From Forficula auricularia (lineage: Eukaryota > Arthropoda > Insecta > Dermaptera > Forficulidae), in contig JALMQS010000187.1 of assembly GCA_024734495.1 (NCBI GenBank), forward strand, positions 4,550,341 to 4,614,340: a stretch of DNA of 64,000 nt. The letters are read 5' to 3'. Shown in pieces: positions 11,301-25,400 of the stretch. Position 1 is the stretch's first letter; each line of letters starts with the position of its first letter. Under the pieces are notes generated by a model. That model ran no database searches. It was given only the letters and a program-made list of their open reading frames with translations, and was not told the DNA's origin. The translations under genes and the position numbers were made by a program.

Positions 11301-14300
11301 GACGTTTCGGTTTTTATTAGTAACCATTGCTGAAGACATAGAGAAATCGATTTTAAACCAAAAATAGCGATTGATTCTCATCTAGTACTTGAGGAATAAT
11401 CATTCTATATTGGATTTTTGACGTTTCGGTTTTTATTAGTAACCATTGCTGAAGACATAGAGAAATCGACTTTAAACCAAAAATAGCGATTGATTCTCAT
11501 CTAGTACTTGAGGAATAATCATTCTATATTGGATTTTTGACGTTTCGGTTTTTATTAGTAACCATTGCTGAAGACATAGAGAAATCGACTTTAAACCAAA
11601 AATAGCGATTGATTCTCATCTAGTACTTGAGGAATAATCATTCTATATTGGATTTTTGACGTTTCGGTTTTTATTAGTAACCATTGCTGAAGACATAGAG
11701 AAATCGATTTTAAACCAAAAATAGCGATTGATTCTCATCTAGTACTTGAGGAATAATCATTCTATATTGGATTTTTGACGTTTCGGTTTTTATTAGTAAC
11801 CATTGCTGAAGACATGGAGAAATCGATTTTAAAACCAAAAATAGCGATTGATTCTCATCTAGTACTTGAGGAATAATCATTCTATATTGGATTTTTGACG
11901 TTTCGGTTTTTATTAGTAACCATTGCTGAAGACATAGAGAAATCGATTTTAAACCAAAAAATAGCGATTGATTCTCATCTAGTACTTGAGGAATAATCAT
12001 TCTATATTGGATTTTTGACGTTTCGGTTTTTATTAGTAACCATTGCTGAAGACATAGAGAAATCGATTTTAAACCAAAAATAGCGATTGATTCTCATCTA
12101 GTACTTGAGGAATAATCATTCTATATTGGATTTTTGACGTTTCGGTTTTTATTAGTAACCATTGCTGAAGACATAGAGAAATCGACTTTAAACCAAAAAT
12201 AGCGATTGATTCTCATCTAGTACTTGAGGAATAATCATTCTATATTGGATTTTTGACGTTTCGGTTTTTATTGGTAACCATTGCTGAAGACATGGAGAAA
12301 TCGACTTTAAACCAAAAATAGCGATTGATTCTCATCTAATACTTGAGGAATAATCATTCTATATTGGATTTTTGACATTTCGGTTTTTATTGGTAACCAT
12401 TGCTGAAGACATGGAGGAATCGACTTAAAATAAAAAATAGACATCGATTCTCATCTAGTACTTGAGGAATAACAATTCTACATTGGGTTTTTGACGTTTC
12501 GATTATTATTGGTAACCATTGCTGAAGACATGGAGGAATCGACTTAAAATCAAAAATAACGATCGATTCTCATCTAATACTAGAGGAATAACCTTATTGC
12601 ATTCCATTTTTGATGTTTTGACCATTAATGGCAACCTCTATTGAAAACGTGGAAGAATCGACTTAAAATCAAAAAGACTAAATTCTTTTTTGGTAAACAA
12701 CTCAAGTTTGAATCGAGAGTTTTCTAAATACATTTAATTACACTTCTAAACTTTATATTAAGTACTATTGTTCTGTTGTAAGGTAATTGCTTCTCATTTT
12801 TTAGCTTTACCATACAGGCAAGGTGGCCAACTTAGGGAGGGGTTTCCCCCCAAATTTAGTGTTAACAAAATTGCACAGGGTTTTTTGCTTTAAGGGGAAA
12901 AAATATTTAGAGGTTTTTTAGGGGTTAAAACAATTTTTTGAAAGACACTAAAAAAAAGTGAATTACATATTTAAATTTTTTGCAAAAAATGACAGTTTAG
13001 GGCGAGGGGTGATCCGCGATTGGAAGTAGGTGTACACCTCTTTGGAAGTATTTTGGAAGTACTTGGAAATATTTGTAAGTACTTGGAAATATTTGGAAGT
13101 ACTTCGAAATATTTGAAAGTGCTTGGGATAATTTGGAAGTACTTGGAAATATTTGGAAGTACTTGGAAATATTTGGAAGTACTTGGAAATATTTGGAAGT
13201 ACTTGGAAATATTTAGAAAGTACTTGGGAATATTTGGAAGTACTTGGAAATATTTGGAAGTACTTGGAAATATTTGGAAGTACTTGGAAATATTTGGAAG
13301 TGCTTGGAAATATTTGGAAGTGCTTGGAAATATTTGGAAGTACTTGGAAATATTTGGTAGTGCTTGGAAATATTTGGAAGTACTTGAAAATATTTGGAAG
13401 TACTTGGAAATATTTGAAAGTACTTGGGAATATTTGGAAGTACTTGGAAATATTTGGAAGTACTTGGAAATATTTGGAAGTACTTGGAAATATTTGGATA
13501 AGTACTTGGAAATATTTGGAAGTACTTGGAAATATTTTGAAGTACTTGGAAATATTTGAAAGTGCTTGGAAATATTTGGAAGTACTTGGAAATATTTGGA
13601 AGTACTTGGAAATATTTGGAAGTACTTGGAAATATTTTGGATTAGGTACTTGGAAATATTTGGAAGTACCTGGAAATATTTTGGATTAGGTACTTGGAAA
13701 TATTTGGAAGTACTTGGAAATATTTGGAAGTACTTGGAAATATTTGGAAGTACTTGGAAATATTTGGAAGTACTTGGAAATATTTTGGATTAGGTACTTG
13801 GAAATATTTGGAAGTACTTGGAAATATTTTGGATAGGTACTTGGAAATATTTGGAAGTACTTGGAAATATTTGGAAGTACTTGGAAATATTTGGAAGTAC
13901 TTGGAAATATTTGGAAGTACTTGGAAATATTTTGGATAGGTACTTGGAAATATTTGGAAGTACTTGGAAATATTTGGAAGTACTTGGAAATATTTGGAAG
14001 TACTTGGAAATATTTTGGATTAGGTACTTGGAAATATTTGGAAGTACCTGGAAATATTTGGAAGTACTTGGAAATATTTGGAAGTACTTGGAAATATTTG
14101 GAAGTACTTGGAAATATTTGGAAGTGCTTGGAAATATTTGGAAGTACTTGGAAATATTTGGAAGTACTTGGAAATATTTGGAAGTACTTGGAAATATTTG
14201 GAAGTACTTGGAAATATTTGGAAGTACTTGGAAATATTTTGGATTAGGTACTTGGAAATATTTGGAAGTACTTGGAAATATTTGGAAGTACTTGGAAATA

Positions 14301-17300
14301 TTTTGGATTAGGTACTTGGAAATATTTGGAAGTACCTGGAAATATTTGGAAGTACTTGGAAATATTTGGAAGTACTTGGAAATATTTGGATTAGGTACTT
14401 GGAAATATTTGGAAGTACTTGGAAATATTTGGAAGTACTTGGAAATATTTGGAAGTACTTGGAAATATTTTGGATTAGGTACTTGGAAATATTTGGAAGT
14501 ACCTGGAAATATTTGGAAGTACTTGGAAATATTTGGAAGTACTTGGAAATATTTGGAAGTACCTGGAAATATTTGGAAGTACTTGGAAATATTTGGAAGT
14601 ACTTGGAAATATTTGGAAGTACTTGGAAATATTTGGAAGTACTTGGAAATATTTGGAAGTACTTGGAAATATTTGAAAGTACTTGGAAATATTTGGAAGT
14701 ACTTGGAAATATTTGGAAGTACTTGGAAATATTTGGAAGTACTTGGAAATATTTGGAAGTGCTTGGAAATATTTGGAAGTACTTGGAAATATTTGGAAGT
14801 ACTTGGAGAATATTTGGAAGTGCTTGGAAATATTTGGAAGTACTTGGAAATATTTGGAAGTACTTGGAAATATTTGGAAGTACTTAGGAAATATTTGGAA
14901 GTACTCTATTGGAAATATTTTGAGAAGTACTTGGAAATATTTGGAAGTGCTTGGAAATATTTGGAAGTACTTGGAAATATTTGGAAGTACTTGGAAATAT
15001 TTGGAAGTACTTGGAAATATTTGGAAGTACTTGGAAATATTTGGAAGTACTTGGAAATATTTGAAAGTACTTGGAAATATTTGGAAGTACCTGGAAATAT
15101 TTGAAAGTGCTTGGAAATATTTGGAAGTACTTGGAAATATTTGGAAGTACTTGGAAATATTTGGAAGTACTTGGAAATATTTGAAAGTGCTTGGAAATAT
15201 TTGGAAGTACTTGGAAATATTTGGAAGTACAAGTGGAAATAGGTGTACAGCATATTAGGTCGCGGTTCACCCCTCGGTTTAGGATGTTTTTTTTTTAATT
15301 TTTGTCTTTTTATGGGGTTTTATTAGTATTATTAAAAAAAAAATCAGGGAGTATATTTTTGAAAATTTTTCAAAAAAATCGAATTTTCCAAAAATTAAGG
15401 CGCAAATTAAAAAAAAAAAATTGAGGACAAAATTCGGAAATTTTTCAAAAAATTATAGCTCAAAATTAAGGGATTTTTTAAAAATGTCTTGCTGATCTAC
15501 CGCTAGATGTCTCTAGAGTCGTGAACTTCACTTAAAAGACTATACATTTATGTTTATTATGAGATTGATTTTTTTATGGTAATTATACAAATTTTGAAAG
15601 AAACTTTTTACTTATTTTTTGCACAAAAATACTTGGTTTTATTCAAAACAATAAGGAAATTTTTTTGGCGTGTAGTAAATTTTTAGGAACTAAATTATAT
15701 CAGTTTAGTTAGAATATCACGAGACCATTTCTTGATTTCATATATAAGCATTGATGAAGTCTATTCAAGTCTAGAATTCTTCTGAACTTCTCTATCGTGA
15801 AAACACACGGAGTTCTTGTAACTCAAACTCAAAATCACGAGAAAGGTCCCCGGATTCCTGGCAGAAAGTGTCACGTCATAAGGGACGTTAGCACCCATCA
15901 AAGCTTGGCTTCGAAGTGAGCTCTTTGAGCGATCGTTAGGTCATCCTGATGGGGAGTGACTGGTCAAAGCAAAGCATATGAGGGGGTCCAATCGAAAGGT
16001 TGGATTTCTCAACGGGGCCTTCTACAGAAGAATTCTCTTTTTTTGACGATTTTGAGACAAATGTTATAATTCTCGTTGGGGTCTAATTAAGAAGAATTGT
16101 TTATTTTTTAGGATTTATAGAGTTATGATCTTTAAATTTTATAAATTAAAGGGGATTTTTTTAGTCACCTAAAATAAATAAATTAAATAAATAATAATAA
16201 TTGAATAAAATTACTAAATTTATATTTATAGATAAGTCACTTAAGTTTGAGAAGAATCTTAAGATGCATTTTTAACGTTTCGAGTTTTTTTTAAGATTTT
16301 TATACAAAGGCTAGAAATTTTTTACTTTACAATACAGGATATGGTCAAGTATTGTAATAGTGCATGAAAAAAGTGGTTTTTTTGCTTCTTTTTTTCGAAA
16401 TATCTCAAAAATGACAGAAATTACTTTGATTAAAAAAATCGAACGAAACCATGGCATTTCGGTCTACAAAAAAGCTCTAATAAGGGAACATCGAAAAAAT
16501 TATATTTTTCGAGATAATAATTGTTTTGTCAAAATGTCTATTAGTCTGTCCGTTACCAAATTTTAGCTCAAAAACTAGTGTGAATATGAAAACCAAATTT
16601 CACACGTAGTTTTGGTCCATTGAGATTAAGAGCTGATTAGATTTTGGTGCATATCGACACAAAATTAAGGGGGGGGGGTTAAAAATTAAAATTCTAGGCC
16701 ATTTGAGCAAACTCAAGCACATTTTGTATACATAATCAAGTGGGATCCCAGGAGTCTAAAAATGCAAAAACTAACCCCACACCCCTACATGATTATAAAT
16801 AATTCTAATAAATATTAAATATAAGAGAGGGGCCAGGTTGTATGGTAAAGTCAAATGGATGGCCACATCAGAACACGTCAGCTTGTTTATCTTGAGACAG
16901 TCTAATAACTCAAAACAGTGAAAAAAAAGTTTCAAATAAAAGTTTATTTATATCGAGGGGGAACTAAACTACGCTATTGTTTGTCGACCTAGAACAAGCT
17001 TTCAAGGGTATTTCGAGGTCAAGTTCTGTTTTTTAAATAGAAACCTATATGTTCCTGTACATATTCTGAATCTACAAAAACAAACTGAACAACTTTTATA
17101 AGAACTATTTTTTATACTACACCAAATAATAAAAAATATTAAATCAATTATTAGATCTCAAAAAAATTCTAATTATTATTTTTAACAATCATTCAACTTA
17201 ATTATCAAATAATAATGATCAAATATTTAATTATTAAATAAATAATAATTAATAATATTTGCCCTCAGGAGCTTCATTTTATCGTGTTGTAAATCTATTT

Positions 17301-20300
17301 AAAAAGAAAAAAAAAACAAGAAATGTAAAGGCTAGGAAGAAACTTAAAAAGGCCAAAATAACGAAATTGGAACTGGAATTCATCCAGAAGACTTATTGCA
17401 ATACACTCTGGAATTCCACAGAACATTGTTGTAAAATTATTAAATTATTTATTTAATAATTAAATATTTGATCATTAAGTTGAATGATTGTTAAAAATAA
17501 TTATTATATTTTTTTTGAGATCTAATTGATTTAATATTTTTTATTATTTGATGTCGTATAAAAAAATAGTTCTAATGAAAGTTGTTCAGTTTTTTTTCTA
17601 GATTAAGAATATGTACAGAAACATATACGTAGGGTTCCATTTAAAAAACAGAACTTGACCTCGAAATAGCCTTTTGAAACTTTTTTTATATAATGCACTG
17701 TTTTTGATTTATAAGACTGTCTCAAGATAAAAAACTCACCCGGTATATGAATATATTATTTGAGGCTATTGTTTCGAATACCTTGTCTTCATCTCAAGTA
17801 TTATTATAAGTACTATATTTGGATTTGTATGGGCGGGAGTCCAGGGGGCGTAGGGGAGGTGGTATGGAGGTGGGGTGCAGTGACGGGGTGGTTTTTATCA
17901 GAATTTTAAATTAAAAATAATATTTATATATAACTTTTAACTAAAGCAAAAAGTTGCCGATCATCGCTCGGTGGCTCCAGGTACTAACATATATTAATTT
18001 AACATTTTACAATTTAGCTTTCAGCGGAATCTTGTGTAAAATCTTTTATTGAACACAACAAACTAATTAATCCTTATATTAATGCAGTCGTTTGTAATGA
18101 CTTTGAAAATGCTCTTAAAGAGGCAAGAAATGTTGACAATTATTTAAAAAACACGCAAGAAACTGAAGAAGAAATTAAAAAATCAAAACCTTTTCTTGGT
18201 GTTCCATTTTCAACAAAAGAGAGTACCTCAGTCAAAGGTAAAATAATAATTTTACCATTAATATTTTTTATTATTATTTTTTTTAATACATAAAATTTAA
18301 ATTAATACTATATATTTTTAAAATCTCCCAAAATGACTGCAAATATTGATTATTCAAACGAAGTTCTTATGAAATTAATGATTTTGTACTATTGGCCGGG
18401 TGCATGACTGGTATCGCCATCTGGTGGTTCTAAATAGGAACTTTTGCCTCATTTAGCTCGGACTATTTGTATATGATAAATGTTATAAACTAGTGAAGAA
18501 ATTATTTAAGTTACTTTGTGAACTTTATTTCACATGTGATGAGAATTATTGATTACCAGGATTGAATAAAAATAAACTGCAACGGATCGTTGCTAAACTC
18601 TATCCAAATTCATTTGAAATATTAATATGTTTATTCCTTTATTATTAATCATCAGATATTACTTGCAATTTGCAGTTCATGTTGACTTTAATTCAAAAAT
18701 AATGATCGATTCTCATTTAACAGTCGAGGAATAACCATTCTACATTGGATTTTTGACATTTCGGTTATTATTAATAACCATTGCCGAAGACATGGAGGAA
18801 TCGACTTAAAATTAAAAATAGCCATCGATTCTCATCTAATACTTGAGGAATAACAATTTTACATTAGATTTTTGACGCTTCGATTATTATTGGTAACCAT
18901 TGCTGAAGACATGGAGGAATCGACTTAAAATCAAAAATAACGATGGATTCTTATCTAATACTAGAGGAATAGCCTTATTGCATTCCATTTTTGATGTTTT
19001 GACTATTAATGGCAACCTCTACTGAAAACGTGGAAAAATCGACTTAAAATCAAAAAGACTAAATTCTTTTATAGTAAACAACTCAAGCTTGAGATATTTA
19101 GAAATCCATGATAATTTAGTTAAGTTAAGGCAAAGTTCACAAATATTTTAGATCGATAGAACAGGTAAGAAAATGTAAGGTGCTAAATTTTCAGAAAAAT
19201 CCTGACTTCCGTTTTCCATAAACGTCTAACGTGCCATCGACCGTGAATCACCCTGTATAGTATAAGCCTTTAAGGTGACCAACTATTTTTTGTTCAAAAA
19301 GAGTACACTTTGCAAGTATTTCATAGGTGAAAAAAGAAGAAGAAAAACGATAAAAACTTTATTTTCTTTTAAAAACATATTTTTCTTCGGAGTGGATTTT
19401 TTTGCTAAATGAGGATGTTCGTCTAATAATGTAGCCACATCCGAACAACTTTCATTTTGCATATTAAATTTGACTGTTAAGACGGCAGATAATGTTTTTA
19501 CAGAAAGTTGCGACTTCTCACTGCTCCAATAATCATTCCCTAGTGAAAATACCCTTTCAACAGCAGCATTAGTGCCTGGACAACATAAGGAAATTTCTAT
19601 TAAAACTTTTAAATTTTCATGTGGGATATGTTCTACTCTAAAATGCCGAAAGATTTCTACCCATCTTTTGTCAAGTTCTATTTTCTCCTCGTTCCATTTC
19701 TTCAATTTTTCTTCATTTAAATATAAATTTACTCTTCGAATTTCTTCAAAGAGAAAATTGTCATTAATAACAATATCTTTTACTTCCTTCATTACAAATT
19801 CGACTGCTGAAGAAACTTCTTTCCATTCAATTTTACTATTTAGAAGGGTCCATTTGAAACAATTTAATGCTCTAAAGTTCACTATCCATTCTTCGATATA
19901 TTCATAGCAAATTTTATAAAAAATTTTAACTTCTTTTAAAAATTCATTTTTTATTCCGGGATTGGAATCTTCCAAAACGGTCAGTTTATTCTTTAGAATT
20001 AGTGGTAAAAATCCATCATTAAATCTTGATTTACATTGCAGTATGAAATCGTTTAATATAATACAACCTTCTGCTGCTGAAATTTTATCTCCTTCAATTT
20101 GTAGAGTAATTTTATGAAACAACGACGCCTGACTGTGAATAAAATAAAGCATAGGTTCTGACATATCGTTTTGAAAGAATTTCTTCAAAATTGTAGGACA
20201 TTTGTCAAGGCTTAAAAAATATGAACGTAGTGGATCATATAACTGCAAAACGCGTTCTAATGCTGGAGTTAAAGCAAGCCATCTGACTTTGGAATAACCA

Positions 20301-22386
20301 AGCAGTTTTTGTATTGAACACCAGCCTCTTCACAAAATTCTTCCAAACTTGCTAATAAAATTAATTAATTAATTAATAAAAATTAATAAAATTGAAATAA
20401 AATAATCTAAAAAAATGTTTTAGAAATACAAATGAGTATAAAATTATACAAATGAGTTTAGTTGGTCACCTTATATAAGAAAAACAAGTTGGTTTAGAAT
20501 TGAATGCATTGGATGGAATTTATAAAAAATTTTAATTTTCCCATTATTTTATTTGGTTACAAAATAGGGGTATATAGTTTAAGTAATCCTAATATTTTTT
20601 TAAGGACTTTCACATACTTGGGGGATCTTAGCTCGTAAAAATTTCAAGGGCAAAGAAGATTCTGATGTAGTAAGTTATATGAAAGAAGCAGGTGCTATCT
20701 TTCTCTGTCTTACTAATATTCCAGAATACAATATGTGGTGTGAATCACGCAATTTAATATATGGCCAAACCAATAACCCTTATGATTTAAGAAAAAATGT
20801 TGGAGGTTCATCTGGAGGAGAGGTGAGTAGGTATTCCTTTCCAATCAAATTTCCTTCTTTAAATAATATAATTTTATCTTTATAGGCTGCTTTAATATCT
20901 GCATGCGGAAGTCCTTTTGGAATTGGTACTGATATTGGAGGTTCAATAAGAATGCCAGCATTTTATAATGGAATTTTCGGTCATAAACCTACTACAGGTA
21001 CATTTTTATAAAAACTTGTGACCGGGTGAGTTTTTTTTATCTTGAGACAGCCTTATAACTCAAAAACAGTGCATTATATGGAAAAAAGTTTCAAATAAAA
21101 GTTTATTTAAATCGAGGGGGAAACTAAACTACGCTATTGTTTGTCGACGTAGAACAAGATTTCAAGATCAAATTCTGTTTTTTTAAATGGAACCCTGCGT
21201 CTACTTAATCTACAAAAATAACTGAACAACTTTTACCATATAAGAACTATTTTTTTATACGACATCAAATAAACAAAATACAGGAAACAATAAGATCTCA
21301 AAAAAATCTTTATAAGTATATTTTTAACAATTATTTAACTTAATTATCAAATAATAATGATTAAATAATTAATTATTAAATTGAAAATTCACAACAATGA
21401 AAATAAGTGTTTATAATGATATTAAAACTTCGTTATAATCAGATTTAAGAGATTATTTTCTACTTAATAGATCTATTTAAAATTCTTGAGTTTCAAAAAG
21501 TTTATTGCTCGTGTCAATTCAGTAGATAGCTGTATTGTATTACTATAAGGGATGGAGTGACTCCTGCGGTGAATGTCTGTGGCACAGACATCCCCTACTC
21601 CGAACATGTCAGAGATCTTGGTTGGCATGGTCATTAACTCTAGATTGCCATGGAGTGACCATGTTAGTCTGATCTGTAAAAGAGTATACGGTTCGTTGTA
21701 TCCTCTCCGAAAAATGGCCCACGCAACACCTGTCTGGCTGCGCCGTAGGACTTGTTCTCGTATTATTATTACCCCACTTCTTGAATGGAGAGGTCGTCTA
21801 CTACGGCCTCGACAGCGTTTCTCTCCACAGGTTATCGGTGGCACTTAATTCGTGCATAAGATACATCTACGACCTGGGCCATATGGATCATGTTTCTGAG
21901 AAAGCAGTAGAGGTATTAGGCTTCAGCCTTCCTAACTATCTAAAGGTTAGGTACCTGAGGTTTGTCCATAGGGTCCTTATATCGGGGTCTCCCTCCTACC
22001 TGGCGGAACTACTTACCCCGGGTCCTTCAATAAGATCAAGAGTCCTGGTATGCCCGCGACACCAGACTGCCCTCAGATCGAGGTCATTTGAGATTACAGC
22101 CCCACGACTGTGGAACTCAATGCCCTCTGCCCTAAGACAACCATCCTCTGCTGCCCGCTTTTTGCGAGGACTCACTGAAGCCTTATCATGCCTAATGCTA
22201 TAGGCTCTAACTTATATTTTATATTGTGTAATTTATATTTTGTAATATACTTATACTTTGTATTTCTATTTTGTATTTTATATTTTGTATTTTTTTACGT
22301 TTTGTTCTGTTTCTTGTATTTTTGTATCTTATTTATATTTCATTTTTAACCGACTTCAAAAAAGGAGGAGGTTCTCTATTCGATTG

Positions 22387-22429
<43 letters not shown>

Positions 22430-25400
22430 TGCCTATGTTACCTCATATCTCCGCCAATTGTCAACCGATTTTGAAAATTTTTTTGCATTGGGTCCAGTCT
22501 AGCTTCCGATTGGTCCCATTTTTTTTCGATTTTTTCATAGGTATTAGACCTTTTATTAGGTTTGTTTAGGTTTGTTTAGACCTAACCTCTTTGTTTATGA
22601 ACCGATTTCGATGGTTCTTTTTTTATCCGAAAGGGGTGTCTTAGGGATGGTGTCATATTAATTTGGTCAAGTTCTGATGATATAATCACTATTAATAACA
22701 TCACTAAAAAGAGAAAAATAAAAATTTTTAAGAAAAAAATAAAAACCGACTTCAAAAATTAAGTGCAACAAATATAAAAATACACTAAAAGGTATAAAAT
22801 AATTATTATCTTATTTAGTTACAACTAAACGACGAAATATTAACACGAAATTACTTTTTGAAGTTGGTGCCAAACATATACCTTTAATGAATCGCACTCG
22901 ACGGATCTTACTTAGTACGTTTGGCGGGTACGCTCGCTTATAGGTATAGTTTGTTTGGCACCGACTTTTAAAAAGTAATTTCGTGTTAATATTTCATCGT
23001 TTAGTTAGCAACTAAATAAGATAATAATTATTTTATACCTTTTAGTGTATTTTTATATTTGTTGCATTTAATTTTTTGAAGTCGGTTTTTGTTTTTTTCT
23101 TAAAAATTTTATTCTTTATATTGTTAATCTCTATATTTGTCAGTTTCTTTTTTTTTGTTGATTGTACATTATAAGGGTCTACTCTGACTATGTACATAAC
23201 ATCATTAATAAATAAATAAGAAAAATGGAGCATTTTTTGTTGAGAACAGAATTGAAATGGTCTTAAAATTTATGCAGTGAATGTGGAAGAAGTGTTATAG
23301 GGCTGCCATTGAAATGAATGCCGAGCGCTTTCCTGATAGAAATACACCCTCACAAGCTTCATTTTATCGTGTCAAAAACAGGAAATGTAAAGGCTACGAA
23401 GAAATTGGAACAGGCCAAAATAAGGAAATTGGAACTGGAATTCATCCAGAAGACTTGCGATAACACTCTGGAATGTCTCAGAACAATGTCGTAAAATTAT
23501 TAAAATTATTTATTTAATAATTAATTATTTAATCATTATTGTTTGATAATTAAGTTAAATAATTGTTAAAAATAATTATTAAGAATTTTTTTGAGATATA
23601 ATTGATTTAATATTTTGTTTATTTGATGTCGTATAAAAAAAATAGTTCTTTTGAAAGTTGTTCAGATTTTTTTGTAGATTCAGAATATGTACAGAAAAAT
23701 ATAGGTTTCCATTTAAAAAACAGAACTTGACCTCGAAATAGCCTTGAAAGCTTGTTCTACGTCAACAAACAATAGCGTAGTTTAGTTTCTCCCTGATATA
23801 AATAAACTTTTATTTGAAACTTTTTTCATATAAAGCACTGTTTTTGGAGTTATAAGACTGTCTCAAGATAAAAAACTCACCCGGTATATATATAATAATT
23901 GCTCTTTTAATATAATAAGATAAGATATGTATATATATAATATAATATATATTTTTTTATTTAGGTTTGATCTCATTAAAAGGATTAACTCTAAGAGATG
24001 ATGAGGTGAAGGATTCGATGGTTTGTCCTGGTCCGATGACTAAACATGCGAAAGATTTGGCACCAATGTTAGAGATTCTTTTAGGTCCTAACAAACATCT
24101 TCTCAAATTGGATCAAGAAGTAAATAAATAATAATGCATCTATATAAGGCATTCCACGCCAAATCAGACGATTGAAAAATTTTAATTTTTGATTTCCTTC
24201 ATTTTTTGACATTTTTTACTACCCATCAAAAAACTCTTCCTGGCAAATTTTGAAATTTTTTTTTACACCGGTTTAAAAGATATCGAATTTCGGTTTTTCG
24301 CTCATAATTTATTCAAAAATGATCCAAATTCAAAAAAAAATTTTTGTAAATTTTTTTGATCACCGGTTGTTTAAACGATATCGAATTTTGGTTTTTTGCT
24401 CATAACTTCTTTAAATAAGCTGACGTGTTCTGATGTGGCCATCCACTTGACTTTATCATACAACCTGGCCTCTCACTTATATTTAATATTTAATAAAATT
24501 ATTTATAATCATGTAGAGGGGGGGGGGTTAGTTTTTGCATTTTTAGATTACTGTGTGCCCACTGATTATGTATACAAAATTTGGTTGAGTTTGGAACAAG
24601 AGCCTATATTTTCATTTTTTGACCCTCCCCCCCCACACCAATTTTGGGCGGTTAGTTTTTGCATTTTTAGACTTCTGGGGTCGCACTGATTATGTATACA
24701 AAATTTGGTTGAGTTTGCACAAATAGCCTAGATTTTTAATTTTTAACCCCCCCCCCTCCACCCCACTTAATTTTGGGTCGATATGCACCAAAATCTAATC
24801 AGCTCTTAATCTCAATGGACCAAAACTACGTGTGAAATTTGGTTTCGATATTCAGACTAGTTTTTGAGATAGCTCGTCCACAAAAATTTGGTAACTCACA
24901 GACTAACGGACACCCAACCAACCGGACGGACGGACAGACTAACAGACATTTTGACAAAACAATTATTATCTCGAAAAATATAATTTTTTCGATGTTCACT
25001 TAATAGGGCTATTTTGTAGAGCTCAATTTTTACTTTATCCAATGCAAAGCATGGGTAAAGTATTGTAATCGCTCTCGGGGCAAGCGTGGCTTCAAAGGGT
25101 CCTCAGGTAAAGACTACGGAACCCATGGACTCAATTCAAGTCACAAATTGTAGTATTCAATTAGGTTGAATTTTAGCACGTGACGGTTTTGCCAAAAATT
25201 ACAAGGGGTCTCGTCGAGAGGCCAAAAAGTGCGATTTTTTTCATTTAGTGCGTGCGGATGTATGTATGTATGTATGTATGGATGGATGTATGTTATCGTT
25301 TTTTTGGCCCACGATTTTTTCCACACCGTTGCACCGATTGAAATGAAATTGAAAACCTACCATTAGTTTAACAAAATGAAGCGCTGATTAGTTTTTGGTA

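Larger units (their letters stand above)
21021..23884. mobile_element. ACCGGGTGAG long-TIR DNA transposon, copy 3, with nested insertions
   Basis: Both ends are intact (ACCGGGTGAGTTTTTTTTAT ... ACTCACCCGGT). A non-LTR retrotransposon 3' part (21549-23222) interrupts it. That fragment is itself interrupted by an AACCGACTTC element (22348-23110). It fills FAAH2 intron 4. Confidence 0.8.

Noticed and set aside
9783..12690. CRISPR-like appearance of the 119-bp array
   Set aside because: The whole unit is repeated with no unique spacers, in a eukaryotic intron; it is a satellite.
9783..12690. Hammerhead motif in each 119-bp unit (GCTGAAGACA and GACGTTTCGG)
   Set aside because: CTGAAGA lies on the plus strand and CGAAACGTC on the minus strand, so they cannot form one ribozyme in a single transcript.
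13020..15258. Multiple long open frames (up to 428 codons) on + and - strands
   Set aside because: All are translations of the 20-bp minisatellite in different frames; stop-free by composition, no non-repetitive domain.
12813..15492. A hAT element spanning CAGGCAAGG (12813) to CTTGCTG (15491)
   Set aside because: The flanking octamers do not match and the TIR similarity is only a few bases.
17831..17875. G-rich tract that could form a G-quadruplex
   Set aside because: Several G-runs are present, but spacing is irregular and there is no functional context; not enough to call.
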